A stretch of DNA of 44,975 bases from Bacillota bacterium (GTDB taxonomy: Bacteria > Bacillota > Limnochordia > DTU087), in assembly GCA_012519025.1 (NCBI GenBank), contig JAAYQZ010000049.1, positions 1-44,975 of the forward strand, given 5' to 3'. The notes under the pieces are model-generated. The model worked only from the letters and a program-made list of their open reading frames with translations. It was not told the origin of the DNA and searched no databases. Shown here one piece after another: positions 17,225 to 26,712 of this stretch. The translations under genes and the position numbers were made by a program. Positions within the stretch are counted from its first letter, which is position 1. Each line of letters begins with the position of its first letter.

Positions 17225-18736
17225 ATGCGTAGGCAATTGAGTTTTGTGTTGGCAGTACTGTTGATGCTCACTCTTGGCGGAGCAGCATTTGCCGCCAATG
17301 ACACATTGGTGATCGGAACAGGTGCTGAAGCTGTGGGTCTGGAGCCCAGGCTGGAAACTGATGTCCCCTCTTTTGAACGCATCAACGTAATCATGGAGCC
17401 TTTGGTCAAATTCGATGTCGAGATGAATATTGTGCCGGCCCTGGCCACCAGCTGGGACTTTGGTGATGATGATTTATCTCTCAGTTTTGACTTGCGAGAA
17501 GGCGTGACTTGGCACGATGGCACACCTTTCACGGCTGAAGACGTAAAGTACACTTTTGAATGGGTTTTGGATGCTGCTAATGCGGCGCCAAACCGTGGGC
17601 TGTATGCCGATGTATCTGAAATTGAAGTAGTCAACGACCACCGGGTTACTTTCCACCTGGGCAGTCGCTATGCATTTTTGCTTAACAACATTGCACGTAT
17701 GCCCATAACCCCTGCCCATGACGGCGATAGAGCGGATTTCCGCCAAAGCCCCATCGGGACCGGGCCATACATCCTACAAAGCTGGACGCGAGATGACCGC
17801 ATGACCCTGAAGGCTAATGAGAACTACTGGGGCGGTAAACCAAATGTTCCCAACTTAGTTTTCCGTACGGTACCGGAGAACTCCACTCGGCTGTTGGCCT
17901 TTGAAGCCGGCGAAATCGATATCTTCCAAGGCGGCGTCGTTCCTCAGGAACTGAGTCGCTTAGAGCAAGATGACAGATTCGCTGTGCAGCGTGCACCGGG
18001 TACCGGCTATAACTACCTCGGCTTCAATACCAAAGTAGGAGCCTTATCTGATGTAAGAGTGCGCCAGGCACTGAGTTATGTAATCAACCGCAAGGGTATT
18101 GTTGATCGGGTATTGGCCGGTATCGGCACCCCGGGCATTGGACCCATCCCAGAGGCTCTGCCCTGGTTTAATCCCGATGTAATGAGGTATGATTACAGCC
18201 CAGATACTGCCAAAGAGCTGCTTGCTGACGCAGGCTATAAGCCGGGCGACATCAATATTCGTTTGTTTACCAACGAGAACCCTGACCGGATGAGAATTGC
18301 GGAGATCCTGCAGTTTGAAGCTAAGCAAGTCGGTATCAATGTCGATGTAACCATCGAAGAGTGGGGTGCATACCTCAGCCGCGTGCAGGAAACAGATGAC
18401 TTTGACATCTTCATCCTGGGATGGAGCGGTCAGCTAGATCCGGATCGGGCTATGATCCGTCAGTTCCACACAGATGGTGCCAATAACTACGGCAAGTATT
18501 CCAACAAACAGCTGGATACTTTGCTTGAATACGGCCGGACTGTTGCACCAGATTCTAAAGAGTCCTTTGATGTTTACAACACTGCACAGGAAATTGTTGT
18601 TCGCGAGGTTCCCTACGGCTTCATCAACTACTCCGAAGAAGTCGGTTTGCACCATAAATATATCAAGAACTGGACAGTTCACCCTTATGGAGCTGGAGCT
18701 TGGCAAGATGTGCACCTGATGGTCAAAGACAAATAA
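17225..18736 (+). CDS. ABC transporter substrate-binding protein, family 5 (peptide/nickel/oligosaccharide type)
   Basis: This is a 503-residue secreted binding protein. The N-terminus is a Sec signal (RRQ, hydrophobic stretch, AAFA before ANDTL) without a lipobox. The family-5 signature region is clear: LREGVTWHDGTPFTAEDVKYTFEW, then IGTGPYILQSWTRDDRMTLKANENYW, and later VRQALSYVINRKGIVDRVL. The family binds di- and oligopeptides, nickel or short oligosaccharides. The many sugar genes nearby leave the ligand open. It starts at ATG 17225 after GGAGGTAAG. A strong hairpin separates it from the permease genes. Confidence 0.94.
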   Translation: MRRQLSFVLAVLLMLTLGGAAFAANDTLVIGTGAEAVGLEPRLETDVPSFERINVIMEPLVKFDVEMNIVPALATSWDFGDDDLSLSFDLREGVTWHDGTPFTAEDVKYTFEWVLDAANAAPNRGLYADVSEIEVVNDHRVTFHLGSRYAFLLNNIARMPITPAHDGDRADFRQSPIGTGPYILQSWTRDDRMTLKANENYWGGKPNVPNLVFRTVPENSTRLLAFEAGEIDIFQGGVVPQELSRLEQDDRFAVQRAPGTGYNYLGFNTKVGALSDVRVRQALSYVINRKGIVDRVLAGIGTPGIGPIPEALPWFNPDVMRYDYSPDTAKELLADAGYKPGDINIRLFTNENPDRMRIAEILQFEAKQVGINVDVTIEEWGAYLSRVQETDDFDIFILGWSGQLDPDRAMIRQFHTDGANNYGKYSNKQLDTLLEYGRTVAPDSKESFDVYNTAQEIVVREVPYGFINYSEEVGLHHKYIKNWTVHPYGAGAWQDVHLMVKDK

Positions 18737-18757
18737 GATAGTATAAAAATGCAGTCA

Positions 18758-18792
18758 GAGGATGCCAGATGACGAACTCATCTGGTATCCTC
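18758..18792 (+). promoter_or_regulatory. Intercistronic stem-loop after the family-5 binding protein
   Basis: A 15-bp stem (18758-18772 with 18778-18792, one G-T wobble) carries a 5-nt loop CGAAC. No U-run follows, so transcription can continue into the permease genes. It is placed to shield the binding-protein mRNA from 3' decay. Confidence 0.7.
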
Positions 18793-18867
18793 CGCGTCAA
18801 AGAACACCTCCCGGTAGATTCCCTTGAATATATTATCTACTGATGTTGGGGGAAGGAGTACTTTTTT

Positions 18868-19851
18868 ATGTCTCGCTACATTATCCGACGGCTTTTGCAG
18901 CTTATTCCACTGCTCGTCGGCATCTCCATACTGGTTTTCTTACTGGTGCACCTGTCCCCGGGAGATCCGATTCGCATGCTTTTAGGTGAAGATGCTACTG
19001 CTGACGACGTGGCCCGGCTCAACGAAGTTTATGGTTTTGATCAACCACTTTATGTCCAGTATTTCCGATGGCTGCTCAACGCAGTCAGGGGGGACTTGGG
19101 GGTTTCCATCCGCCAGGGTATTCCGGTTAACACCCTGATTTTCGAACGGCTGGGGGCCACGTTGGAGCTGGCCTTAGCCTCAGTAGTCATTGCCATTATT
19201 TTGGGGATTCCTCTCGGTATCATTGCCGCGGTTAAACGCGGGTCTATTTGGGACTATTTAAGTATGGTAATTGCTTTAATAGGTGTATCTACACCGGGCT
19301 TTTGGTTAGGCCTTATTTTATTATCCCATGTGGCCTTAAAAACAGACTGGCTGCCTATGTTCGGTCGGGATGGTTCCATCTTTAAGGGTATTTGGGTATT
19401 GTTTACTCAATTTCGCTTTGATGAGCTGAGCAAAGGAATTCGTTATGTGCTTTTACCGGCTTTCAGCATCGGAACAGGCATGATGGCCATCATTACCAGA
19501 CTTACCCGTTCCAGTCTTTTGGAGGTTTTGGGCCGTGATTACATCCGTACAGCCAGAGCTAAAGGACTCAGCCATCAGATAGTGGTTCTCAAGCACGCTT
19601 TGCGGAATGCTTTGCTGCCGGTAATTACAATCATTGGGATTCAATTTGGGGCCATGTTGGGTGGAGCAGTAGTAACGGAAACAGTCTTTGCTTGGCCGGG
19701 AGTGGGACGTTTAATTATCAATGCCATCAGTCAGCGGGATTTCCCCATCATTCAGGGGGGCGTTTTAATGATGGCTATGATTTTCACCCTGGTAAATTTG
19801 GCTGTTGATTTAAGCTACGCCCTAGTCAATCCCCGGATTCGGTATGAATAA
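18868..19851 (+). CDS. ABC transporter permease, DppB/OppB type
   Basis: This 327-residue inner-membrane permease has the DppB hallmarks: the N-terminal MSRYIIRRLLQLIPLLVGISILVF read in parts, LLVHLSPGDPIRMLLGE, and the EAA-type loop YIRTARAKGLSHQIVVLKHALRNALLP. About six helices are predicted. It starts at ATG 18868 after GGGGGAAGGAG. It forms the channel with the DppC-like protein 14 nt downstream. The substrate follows from the family-5 binding protein and is not certain. Confidence 0.95.
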   Translation: MSRYIIRRLLQLIPLLVGISILVFLLVHLSPGDPIRMLLGEDATADDVARLNEVYGFDQPLYVQYFRWLLNAVRGDLGVSIRQGIPVNTLIFERLGATLELALASVVIAIILGIPLGIIAAVKRGSIWDYLSMVIALIGVSTPGFWLGLILLSHVALKTDWLPMFGRDGSIFKGIWVLFTQFRFDELSKGIRYVLLPAFSIGTGMMAIITRLTRSSLLEVLGRDYIRTARAKGLSHQIVVLKHALRNALLPVITIIGIQFGAMLGGAVVTETVFAWPGVGRLIINAISQRDFPIIQGGVLMMAMIFTLVNLAVDLSYALVNPRIRYE

Positions 19852-19865
19852 GGGAGGCCCGAAGC

Positions 19866-20696
19866 GTGAAACAGATTCTTAAAAACAAAAGCGCTCTTAC
19901 TGGAATTATCCTGATAGGCATATTAATCTTTGTGGCGATATTTGCTGAGAAGATTGCACCGAAAGATCCATATGAAATGGACATTTGGGAAAGCTACAGA
20001 CCGCCGGAGGGCCTAAAAGGTGAATATATTTTGGGAACCGATGATATGGGCAGGGACGTACTGAGCCGCATATTGGTTGGAGCCCGCATTTCCTTATTGG
20101 TGGCAGCTGTAGCTACCGGTGTTTCCTTGTTTTTCGGTGTGACTTTGGGGGCTGTAGCAGGTTATGTCGGTGGTGCGACTGATGCTTTAATCATGCGTTT
20201 TATGGATTTGATCTTGGCCTTCCCTTCCATTTTGTTGGCTATTGCTATTGTGGCCTCTATCGGCCCCGGTGTCGTTAATGCCATGTTGGCTATTGCCATT
20301 GTGCGTATACCTGCCATGGTAAGAGTGACTAGGAGCATGGTACTTGAGCTCAAAGAAGAAGAGTTTGTTATGGCAGGCCGGGCACTGGGGCTTTCCCATG
20401 CCAGAATTTTATTTCGCCATATATTGATCAACTGCTATGCACCTATCTTGGTGGTGGCCACTTTGAATATGGGCACTGCGATCACAGTTGAGGCCACTTT
20501 GAGTTTCCTGGGACTTGGTGCACAGCCACCTATTATCAGCTGGGGGCGAATGCTGGCCTTAGGACGAGAAGCTATTCGCTCTGCCCCCTATATGACCCTT
20601 TACCCGGGGCTTGCCATAGTTTTTACTGTATTGGGGTTCAACTTCCTTGGGGATGGTCTTAGAGATATATCCGATCCCCAGCTTAGGGGTAGATAA
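19866..20696 (+). CDS. ABC transporter permease, DppC/OppC type
   Basis: This 276-residue permease has an N-terminal membrane segment (residues 10-27) and the extracytoplasmic segment KDPYEMDIWESYRPPEG. It also carries GTDDMGRDVLSRILVGARISL, the DppC hallmark, and the EAA loop FVMAGRALGLSHARILFRHILIN. It starts at GTG 19866 after GGGAGGCCC. It is the last gene of its operon and a terminator follows within a few bases. The usual ATPase genes dppD and dppF are absent, so the transporter must borrow ATPases encoded elsewhere. Confidence 0.95.
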   Translation: MKQILKNKSALTGIILIGILIFVAIFAEKIAPKDPYEMDIWESYRPPEGLKGEYILGTDDMGRDVLSRILVGARISLLVAAVATGVSLFFGVTLGAVAGYVGGATDALIMRFMDLILAFPSILLAIAIVASIGPGVVNAMLAIAIVRIPAMVRVTRSMVLELKEEEFVMAGRALGLSHARILFRHILINCYAPILVVATLNMGTAITVEATLSFLGLGAQPPIISWGRMLALGREAIRSAPYMTLYPGLAIVFTVLGFNFLGDGLRDISDPQLRGR

Positions 20697-20724
20697 AAAA
20701 AGGGCCCATCTAGGGCCCTTTTTT
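20697..20724. terminator. Bidirectional Rho-independent terminator
   Basis: A-run, GGGCCC (20702-20707), ATCTA loop, GGGCCC (20713-20718), T-run. The A and T runs make it work in both directions, and it separates the permease operon from the convergent chemoreceptor, whose stop codon lies in the T-run. Confidence 0.9.
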
Positions 20725-22585
20725 ATGTGCCGATCTCGAAGCGGCGGATCAAAGCCAACAAGTCTTCTGCCATATGGCTTAAATCCTGGGCCCTAGAAGC
20801 CAAACTCTCAACGATGGCCGATTGTTCTTCAGTCATAGCGGCCATCTCCTGGCTTCCTTCTCCTATAACGGTTATGCCTTTTGTAATACTTTGAATCTGA
20901 TCTGTTAAGTGAGTCGCTTCCTCCAAAATACCTTTAAGAGAGCCACTACCAACCCTAACTATGTTCGATGTTTCTTGGGCTTTATGCACACCGGCCTCCA
21001 TACCTTCCACTGCCCTTTGTGTATCGCCTTGAATATCGGCGACCAAGGCAGCAATATCTTGGGTGGCCTGCTGAGACTGTTCGGAAAGTGTCCTTACTTC
21101 CTCTGCCACTACAGCGAACCCGCGCCCGTGCTCACCGGCCCTGGCCGCTTCAATGCTGGCATTTAGGGCAAGCAAATTGGTTTGCTCAGAGATGTCTGTA
21201 ATTACCTCCACAATTTGACTGATAGCAACAGAGCTTTTGCCCAGATTATCTATGACCTGACCCAAGGCCTCTATATCTTGGCGAAGTTCATCTGTATGGG
21301 CTACAGTTGTTTCCAGTGCGTTTTCGCCCTCATTTACCATACTGGATATTTGCGAAGCTGATGCAGAAAGATCCACGGCACTGGTGTGCATCGTTTGAAC
21401 GGTAGCTGCAAATTCTGTGGCGGTATTGGCCATCTCCGTAATCGATGCACCGGTCTCTTCCGTTCCGGCAGACAGCTCTAGGGAATATGTCTGTACATTA
21501 TATCCCGATTGCTGGACATTGGCTATCAGGCCCTTTAAGGCATCGACCATTTCCGTGAACGCCTGGGACAGGGAACCAATTTCATCTCTTCGCTCAATAG
21601 AAACCGAGTGTCTAAGATCCCCTTTGGCCAAAAGCTCGGCATTCTCCGTAAGTACAATAATGGGTCTAATCAGTTGATCAGAAAACAGCGAAGCGGCCAA
21701 TATTCCCACTAAAAGAGCCACCAATAGAACCGGTACAAGTCTCTTGCGCAAAACATCCAATCCTGCCAACACATCACTCGTCCTGGTGATTTGAGCGCTA
21801 GACCATCCTGTAATGGGTATCGGGGCATAGGCAATGGTCATTTCCACCCCGTCCAGGACGAAGTTCTCCAGCGCATTGCCACCGGCCAGCATGTGTGCGG
21901 CGATTTCTTTGAGCTTGGGATGCTCATCAACGAATCTGCTGTTGCCTACATATTTGCTATCTTGGTGGGCTATAGTATTGGAATTATTATCAATCAGCCA
22001 CCCGTATCCATGCTTGTTCAGTTCCTCTTGGGCCAAAAGATTCCAAATGTAATCAAATTTTACTGCAGCACCCAGCACTCCGGCAAACTCATCATCATAC
22101 CCAATGATAGGCCGTGCTACTATGAAAACCGGATCTTTAGTTGTCGTACTGGGCAAGGGGTCGGAAAACGCAACTTGGCCTGTTTCCACAACTTGGCGGA
22201 AATAGGCAGTACTGCCGATCTGCATTGTATCGCCCCATGTCGTGTTTGCGCTTCCGCTTAAATCTGCTACAAACATCATTTCATAATCTGGATGATCTTC
22301 CAAAATCCCCTCCAGCATGGGCTTTTGCTCAGTCCAGTTCATGCCTTTAATACCTGTTGCCCCGGATACGGCATCAACCTCTCGACTGGCCGACTGCACC
22401 CAGTTGGAAATGATTTCCGCCGTTTGCAGTGCTTCAGTTTTTGCCCCGTTGGCGATGGTGTCCTGCAGTACATCTCGTGCCTGCAAATAGGCCACAAATG
22501 TTGTTCCTATAACTATTGCAAAAATAATCAAGCCCGTCCCAAGGATCAGTTTGCCTTTTAGTCCCAAGCCTTTTCCGTTACTCAC
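20723..22585 (-). CDS. Methyl-accepting chemotaxis protein (dCache-type sensor)
   Basis: This transmembrane chemoreceptor of about 620 residues has an N-terminal helix near residues 10-35, an extracytoplasmic dCache-like sensor ([23 protein letters not shown], then [31 protein letters not shown], read in parts), and a second helix near 285-305. A HAMP segment follows, then the signalling hairpin whose tip reads [33 protein letters not shown] in parts. The start is GTG 22585 by its distance from GAGAGG; a GTG two codons earlier is possible. It has a sigma-A-like promoter and a palindrome in its leader. The ligand is unknown; the neighbours hint at peptides or sugars. Confidence 0.94.
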   Translation of the reverse strand: MSNGKGLGLKGKLILGTGLIIFAIVIGTTFVAYLQARDVLQDTIANGAKTEALQTAEIISNWVQSASREVDAVSGATGIKGMNWTEQKPMLEGILEDHPDYEMMFVADLSGSANTTWGDTMQIGSTAYFRQVVETGQVAFSDPLPSTTTKDPVFIVARPIIGYDDEFAGVLGAAVKFDYIWNLLAQEELNKHGYGWLIDNNSNTIAHQDSKYVGNSRFVDEHPKLKEIAAHMLAGGNALENFVLDGVEMTIAYAPIPITGWSSAQITRTSDVLAGLDVLRKRLVPVLLVALLVGILAASLFSDQLIRPIIVLTENAELLAKGDLRHSVSIERRDEIGSLSQAFTEMVDALKGLIANVQQSGYNVQTYSLELSAGTEETGASITEMANTATEFAATVQTMHTSAVDLSASASQISSMVNEGENALETTVAHTDELRQDIEALGQVIDNLGKSSVAISQIVEVITDISEQTNLLALNASIEAARAGEHGRGFAVVAEEVRTLSEQSQQATQDIAALVADIQGDTQRAVEGMEAGVHKAQETSNIVRVGSGSLKGILEEATHLTDQIQSITKGITVIGEGSQEMAAMTEEQSAIVESLASRAQDLSHMAEDLLALIRRFEIGT

Positions 22586-22625
22586 TGGCACCTACCTCTC
22601 TGCTAACAGCCTACATATTTTTTGT

Positions 22626-22640
22626 TAGTAATGATTACTA
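22626..22640. promoter_or_regulatory. 15-bp palindrome in the chemoreceptor leader
   Basis: TAGTAAT-G-ATTACTA is a perfect 7-1-7 palindrome just downstream of the predicted -10 box of the chemoreceptor at 22655-22660. A repressor bound there would block early transcription. No regulator gene lies nearby to name. Confidence 0.4.
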
Positions 22641-22654
22641 TATTTTACTTATTT

Positions 22655-22682
22655 AGTATATCATGTTCATGCTTTTTAGCAA
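22655..22682 (-). promoter_or_regulatory. Sigma-A-like promoter of the chemoreceptor at 20723-22585
   Basis: The minus strand carries TTGCTA (22682-22677), a 16-nt spacer and TATACT (22660-22655). The -35 box overlaps the stop end of the upstream GH3 gene, so the chemoreceptor can be transcribed both alone and by read-through. Confidence 0.5.
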
Positions 22683-24835
22683 CTTGTCGGGGGCTGTGCA
22701 AACATGAACTCAACTTCCACCGCCTTCCCTTCTACTCTAAACCCGCCTTTTACTAGGTTTTGCAGGTCGGCATTTTCACCCATTCCAGCAGGCTGCCTTC
22801 CTCCCACTATCACCTCAAACAGACCCGGTTCCACGACACGTGTGCCTGTTTCCATCACTACAGCCATATCAAACGCTGTCAAAGTAAAACAGACCCTTTG
22901 GCGCTTTTTAGGCTTTAGATGGACGCGATGGAACCCTTTCAGGGCGTGGATGGGAACAGAGGCATGTGCTTTTGCGTCTTTAAGGTAAAGCTGGATGACT
23001 TCGTCACCGGCCAAAGTCCCGGTATTCTCCACAGTAACTTCCACTTGGATGCTTTCCCCGGCCTGAATCGAACCTGATGTTATATTAAGATCTGAATAAG
23101 CAAAGTCTGTATAGCTGAGACCGTGACCGAAAGGATATAATGGTGTCCCTTGAAAATATCTGTAAGTGCGGTTGACCATACTGTAATCTTCAAAATCCGG
23201 AAGATCATCCACAGATTTGTAAAAAGTGATAGGCAACCTGCCTGCCGGATTGTAGTCTCCAAAAAGCACATCTGCTGCCGCCCGGCCGCCTTCCTCACCG
23301 GGATACCATGCTGCGAGTATAGCCGAAACATGCTCTTTTGCCCAATTAACGGCGATGGCGGTCCCGCTCATTAACACTACTATTGTGGGAGTGCCGGTGG
23401 CATAAACCGCCTGCATCAGCTGTTCCTGCACACCCAACAGTGTGATGTCTCCCAAATCACCCCCATCACCTTCTTCTCCCTCAATTCGAGGTGAAAGACC
23501 AAGACAGAGAATGGCAACATCAGACTTTCCGGCTATCTCAACAGCTGCAGCGAACCCTTCCTGAGAATCACCGCGCAGGTCGCAGCCTTGAGTGTGGTAA
23601 ACAATAGTCTCGGGGCTGACTTTCTCCTTAATGCCGTATAAGGGTGTAGTATAGCGGGAAGGGGTACCATTGTAATTACCCAAAAGGGCATCGAGATTAT
23701 CTATGTTGGGTCCGATGACTGCAACTGAATTTACCTCTTTGCTGATAGGCAAAATCCCATCGTTTTTCAACAAAACTATCGACTCTCGGGCCGCTTCCAA
23801 AGCCAACTTTCGATGTGTGTCAGAGTCATTTACTGCATATGGGATCTGGCTGTATGAAACTGTTTCTTCTGGATCGAACATTCCCAGTTCCATCCTGGCT
23901 TTAAACAGCCGTTTCACTGCCTTATCCAGCGTCCTCTCTTTTACGAGGTCCTCCTTAACAGCATCAATAAGCAGGGCATAAAGGGTGCCGCAGCACAAAT
24001 CACAGCCGTTGTTCATGGCCAATGCAGCGGCTTCCAGGGGAGTTTCTACTATTTTGTGGAATTTGTAAAAATCACTGATGGCCCAGCAGTCGGATACGAT
24101 GTAGCCATCAAAACCCCATTTGCCCCTTAGAATATCTTCCAACAGAGTCTTACTTGCACAGCAAGGCTCACCATTGGTCCGGTTGTATGCACCCATAACT
24201 GAGCGTGCTTTCCCGGCCTTGATGGCTGCTTCAAAAGCTGGCAGATAAGTTTCCCACAGATCTTTGTTGTTCACTTTTGCATCAAAACTGTGCCTTTCCG
24301 CCTCAGGTCCACTGTGTACAGCAAAATGTTTGGGCGTGGCGACTACCTTCAAATACTTGGGATCATCCCCCTGCAGGCCTTTTATGAAAGCAACAGCAAG
24401 CCGACTTGTCAGATAGGGATCTTCTCCGTACGTCTCCTGTCCTCGGCCCCAGCGAGGATCTCTGAAGACATTTATATTTGGCGACCACATAGTCAAACCT
24501 GTGTATATGTCGCGAATGCCTTGACGTACAAACTCATGGTGTTTAGCTCGGGCTTCGTCAGCAACAGCCGCGGCAACTTCATGCAGCAAGTGTTCGTTCC
24601 AGGCTGCCGCCAGGCCAATAGCTTGAGGAAATACTGTAGCAATTCCGGCCCGCCCTACACCGTGCAAACACTCATTCCACCAGTTATAGGAGGGAATCCC
24701 CAGTCTGGGGATGGCAGCTGCGCTATGCACAGTTTGAGACACTTTCTCTTCCAATGTCATGCGGTCGACAAGATCATTTACCCTAGTGTTAAAATCGAGG
24801 GCGGGATCGAGAAACGGATACTCTGTTAATTCCAT
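22676..24835 (-). CDS. Glycoside hydrolase family 3, beta-xylosidase-like
   Basis: This 719-residue GH3 enzyme has the (alpha/beta)8 domain, the alpha/beta sandwich and a C-terminal fibronectin-III-like domain (from about residue 590; VEVTVENTGTLAGDEVIQLYL). The nucleophile is Asp249 in GYIVSDCWAI. Lys169-His170 and DPRWGRGQETYGEDP are conserved sugar-binding segments. SYNWWNECLHGV and the whole N-terminus match the beta-xylosidase branch rather than broad beta-glucosidases. It has no signal peptide, so it acts on imported xylo-oligosaccharides or similar. It starts at ATG 24835 after GGGGAGGAG. It is last in the run nucleoside hydrolase-GNAT-esterase-GH3. Confidence 0.93.
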   Translation of the reverse strand: MELTEYPFLDPALDFNTRVNDLVDRMTLEEKVSQTVHSAAAIPRLGIPSYNWWNECLHGVGRAGIATVFPQAIGLAAAWNEHLLHEVAAAVADEARAKHHEFVRQGIRDIYTGLTMWSPNINVFRDPRWGRGQETYGEDPYLTSRLAVAFIKGLQGDDPKYLKVVATPKHFAVHSGPEAERHSFDAKVNNKDLWETYLPAFEAAIKAGKARSVMGAYNRTNGEPCCASKTLLEDILRGKWGFDGYIVSDCWAISDFYKFHKIVETPLEAAALAMNNGCDLCCGTLYALLIDAVKEDLVKERTLDKAVKRLFKARMELGMFDPEETVSYSQIPYAVNDSDTHRKLALEAARESIVLLKNDGILPISKEVNSVAVIGPNIDNLDALLGNYNGTPSRYTTPLYGIKEKVSPETIVYHTQGCDLRGDSQEGFAAAVEIAGKSDVAILCLGLSPRIEGEEGDGGDLGDITLLGVQEQLMQAVYATGTPTIVVLMSGTAIAVNWAKEHVSAILAAWYPGEEGGRAAADVLFGDYNPAGRLPITFYKSVDDLPDFEDYSMVNRTYRYFQGTPLYPFGHGLSYTDFAYSDLNITSGSIQAGESIQVEVTVENTGTLAGDEVIQLYLKDAKAHASVPIHALKGFHRVHLKPKKRQRVCFTLTAFDMAVVMETGTRVVEPGLFEVIVGGRQPAGMGENADLQNLVKGGFRVEGKAVEVEFMFAQPPTSC

Positions 24836-24877
24836 AGTGCTCCTCCCCTTTTTTTTAAAAATATGGGGCTTCCTCTT

Positions 24878-26116
24878 TTACTTGGCGGGCCGGTAAGGTG
24901 CTTTGTTCTTTTGCGAAAACACCCATTCCCGGACAGCATTCGTGCTGTACACCTGCATCCACGAAAGATGCCCATTGGGTAAAATAGTTCCCGGAATATA
25001 TTCTGTGTACAATATGTCGGCACCAAGCGCCTCTGCCTTGGCCAGCTGTCTGATGGCCGCGGTGTCTGCTTTCTCACCTCGTAGAAAACCGTTCCAAGCT
25101 TCATCTCCCACTTGTTTAGCTGCAACCGACCCAAGTTCTTCCAGCTGTTTGAACGTTCTGCGCATACCTTCTACTAATGGCGGCATATCATCGGCAGCTA
25201 TAAAACCCCAAATAGGTTTGTTGAGCAATTTTTTCACTTGCTTATCTTGATATGTTCTGGCACCACATACCGTAAGCAAAGCGGCATAGAGCGTTGGTTC
25301 ATCCATAGCCAGCATGAAAGTCCCCATAGACCCCATAGATAAGCCGGTACCGTAAATTCTGCTGGTATCTATGTTATGTAATTCTATCAGTTCATGAATA
25401 ACGTTTAATACGTTTTTCAAAGCATAAGAAGCCTCATAAACCGGCTCTTCTTTTGTTCCTACATTCACGGCCCAGCTTGTATCCAAAGGGCACTGGGGGG
25501 CCAGTACATAACAAGGGTGTGCGGCTTGAGCAGCAGGAGTCGCCCATTCTAAGGCACTGCGATTGGCCAAAAGCTGTGTGATGTTGTTGTCGCCTCGCTC
25601 GCCGGCCCCATGCAAAAACACCACCAATGGCAGTGCTTCCTGTCTATCTTTAGGCTCAAACAGGCGATAGTCTAATGTTGTGCCATGGTGCATGTTCTGG
25701 TAGGTATGTGCCCCAAAGATGCCGTCAACTTCCAGGTTGCACTCCTCTGTATTGACAAAAGAACCGGCAGGCAGCTGCATTCCTCCCAAAGCAGATATAT
25801 TCCGCTTCTGCACCACACTTAGACAGATAGGTAGGCGGTGATTAGATTGATTTGCGTAAAGCAAGGTGCTGCCAACGGGACTTCCCGGAACAGGATCAAC
25901 AGCTAATTCAAGCATTACATAGGAACCCCTATTTTGCACATCACCCTTACCGCCGCTGTCGTTTACATAGCAGCGAGTGATAGAGCGACCCGGCACAGAA
26001 AACATTTCCCCGGAAACTGAACCGGCAGCTATCTGTTCCGGATACTTTAAAGCAACTGCTGTCACTTTTTGACCCTCTTCTAATGTCTCCGCAATCGAGA
26101 TTACCCTCACTTTCAC
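24878..26116 (-). CDS. EstA-like carbohydrate or phenolic ester esterase with N-terminal Ig-like domain
   Basis: This 412-residue protein has an N-terminal Ig-like beta domain (about residues 1-105) and an alpha/beta hydrolase domain beginning at LPLVVFLHGAGERG (oxyanion-hole region). The nucleophile is Ser260 in GLSMGS. Asp in AADDMPP and His in LPNGHLSW complete a likely triad. The layout resembles the Thermotoga EstA type. No signal peptide is seen. It starts at GTG 26116 after AAGGAGGG. Next to a xylosidase it may deacylate acetylated or feruloylated oligosaccharides, but this is inference. Confidence 0.85.
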   Translation of the reverse strand: MKVRVISIAETLEEGQKVTAVALKYPEQIAAGSVSGEMFSVPGRSITRCYVNDSGGKGDVQNRGSYVMLELAVDPVPGSPVGSTLLYANQSNHRLPICLSVVQKRNISALGGMQLPAGSFVNTEECNLEVDGIFGAHTYQNMHHGTTLDYRLFEPKDRQEALPLVVFLHGAGERGDNNITQLLANRSALEWATPAAQAAHPCYVLAPQCPLDTSWAVNVGTKEEPVYEASYALKNVLNVIHELIELHNIDTSRIYGTGLSMGSMGTFMLAMDEPTLYAALLTVCGARTYQDKQVKKLLNKPIWGFIAADDMPPLVEGMRRTFKQLEELGSVAAKQVGDEAWNGFLRGEKADTAAIRQLAKAEALGADILYTEYIPGTILPNGHLSWMQVYSTNAVREWVFSQKNKAPYRPAK

Positions 26117-26194
26117 GGTTATACCCTCCTTGTAACATGACCGTTTTTTTAATTGCCCCTACCAGTGAACCTAACGTATGGGTTGCAGTTTTCC

Positions 26195-26683
26195 TTAAAG
26201 CCTTTTAAAGTAGCGAGCAATGGGCAAAACTGTAAAACCGGCCTTTTCATATGTGGCTCTGGCCGGCTCGTGGCCGGGATCGCCACCGGTTTCCACCATG
26301 GCAGTCTTCATCCCCCGCGATTTCATGATATCTAAAGCGAAATGTGTGAGCGCTGTACCTATTCCCTGTCCTTGATGCTTTGGGTCAACAGCGAGCATAT
26401 AGATTTCACCGACATTGTTTTCTTCATTCAACTTAAGTACCACAAATCCCACAACAGCACCGGAATCGGGGTGTTTAGCCACCCATGTACTGTCCTGTTT
26501 GGCAAGACAGGTAGCTTCGATGGTTTCTGCCTGAGTGAGAGGCCAGTGTGGGTACAGCTCTTCAAAGACAGCCGACCCCAACACTTCTTTTAATGAACTA
26601 AAAACCGGTGCCCAGGCCCGCAGTGACAACCTGAGCACACAATCCAAGTCATCTGGTGTGTAGGTTTCTATTTTGAATTCCAT
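26195..26683 (-). CDS. GNAT-family N-acetyltransferase
   Basis: This is a 162-residue acetyl-CoA-dependent transferase. Motif A is visible as IYMLAVDPKHQGQGIGTALTHFAL (the Q/RxxGxG/A pyrophosphate loop), followed by MKTAMVETGGDPGHEPARATYEKAGFTVLP. This arrangement resembles small-molecule acetyltransferases rather than ribosomal ones. It starts at ATG 26683 after AAGGAGG. It sits between the nucleoside hydrolase and the esterase in one run of genes. The substrate is unknown. Confidence 0.9.
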   Translation of the reverse strand: MEFKIETYTPDDLDCVLRLSLRAWAPVFSSLKEVLGSAVFEELYPHWPLTQAETIEATCLAKQDSTWVAKHPDSGAVVGFVVLKLNEENNVGEIYMLAVDPKHQGQGIGTALTHFALDIMKSRGMKTAMVETGGDPGHEPARATYEKAGFTVLPIARYFKRL

Positions 26684-26712
26684 ATTTTCCTCCTTAGGTT
26701 CGACTGGTATTT

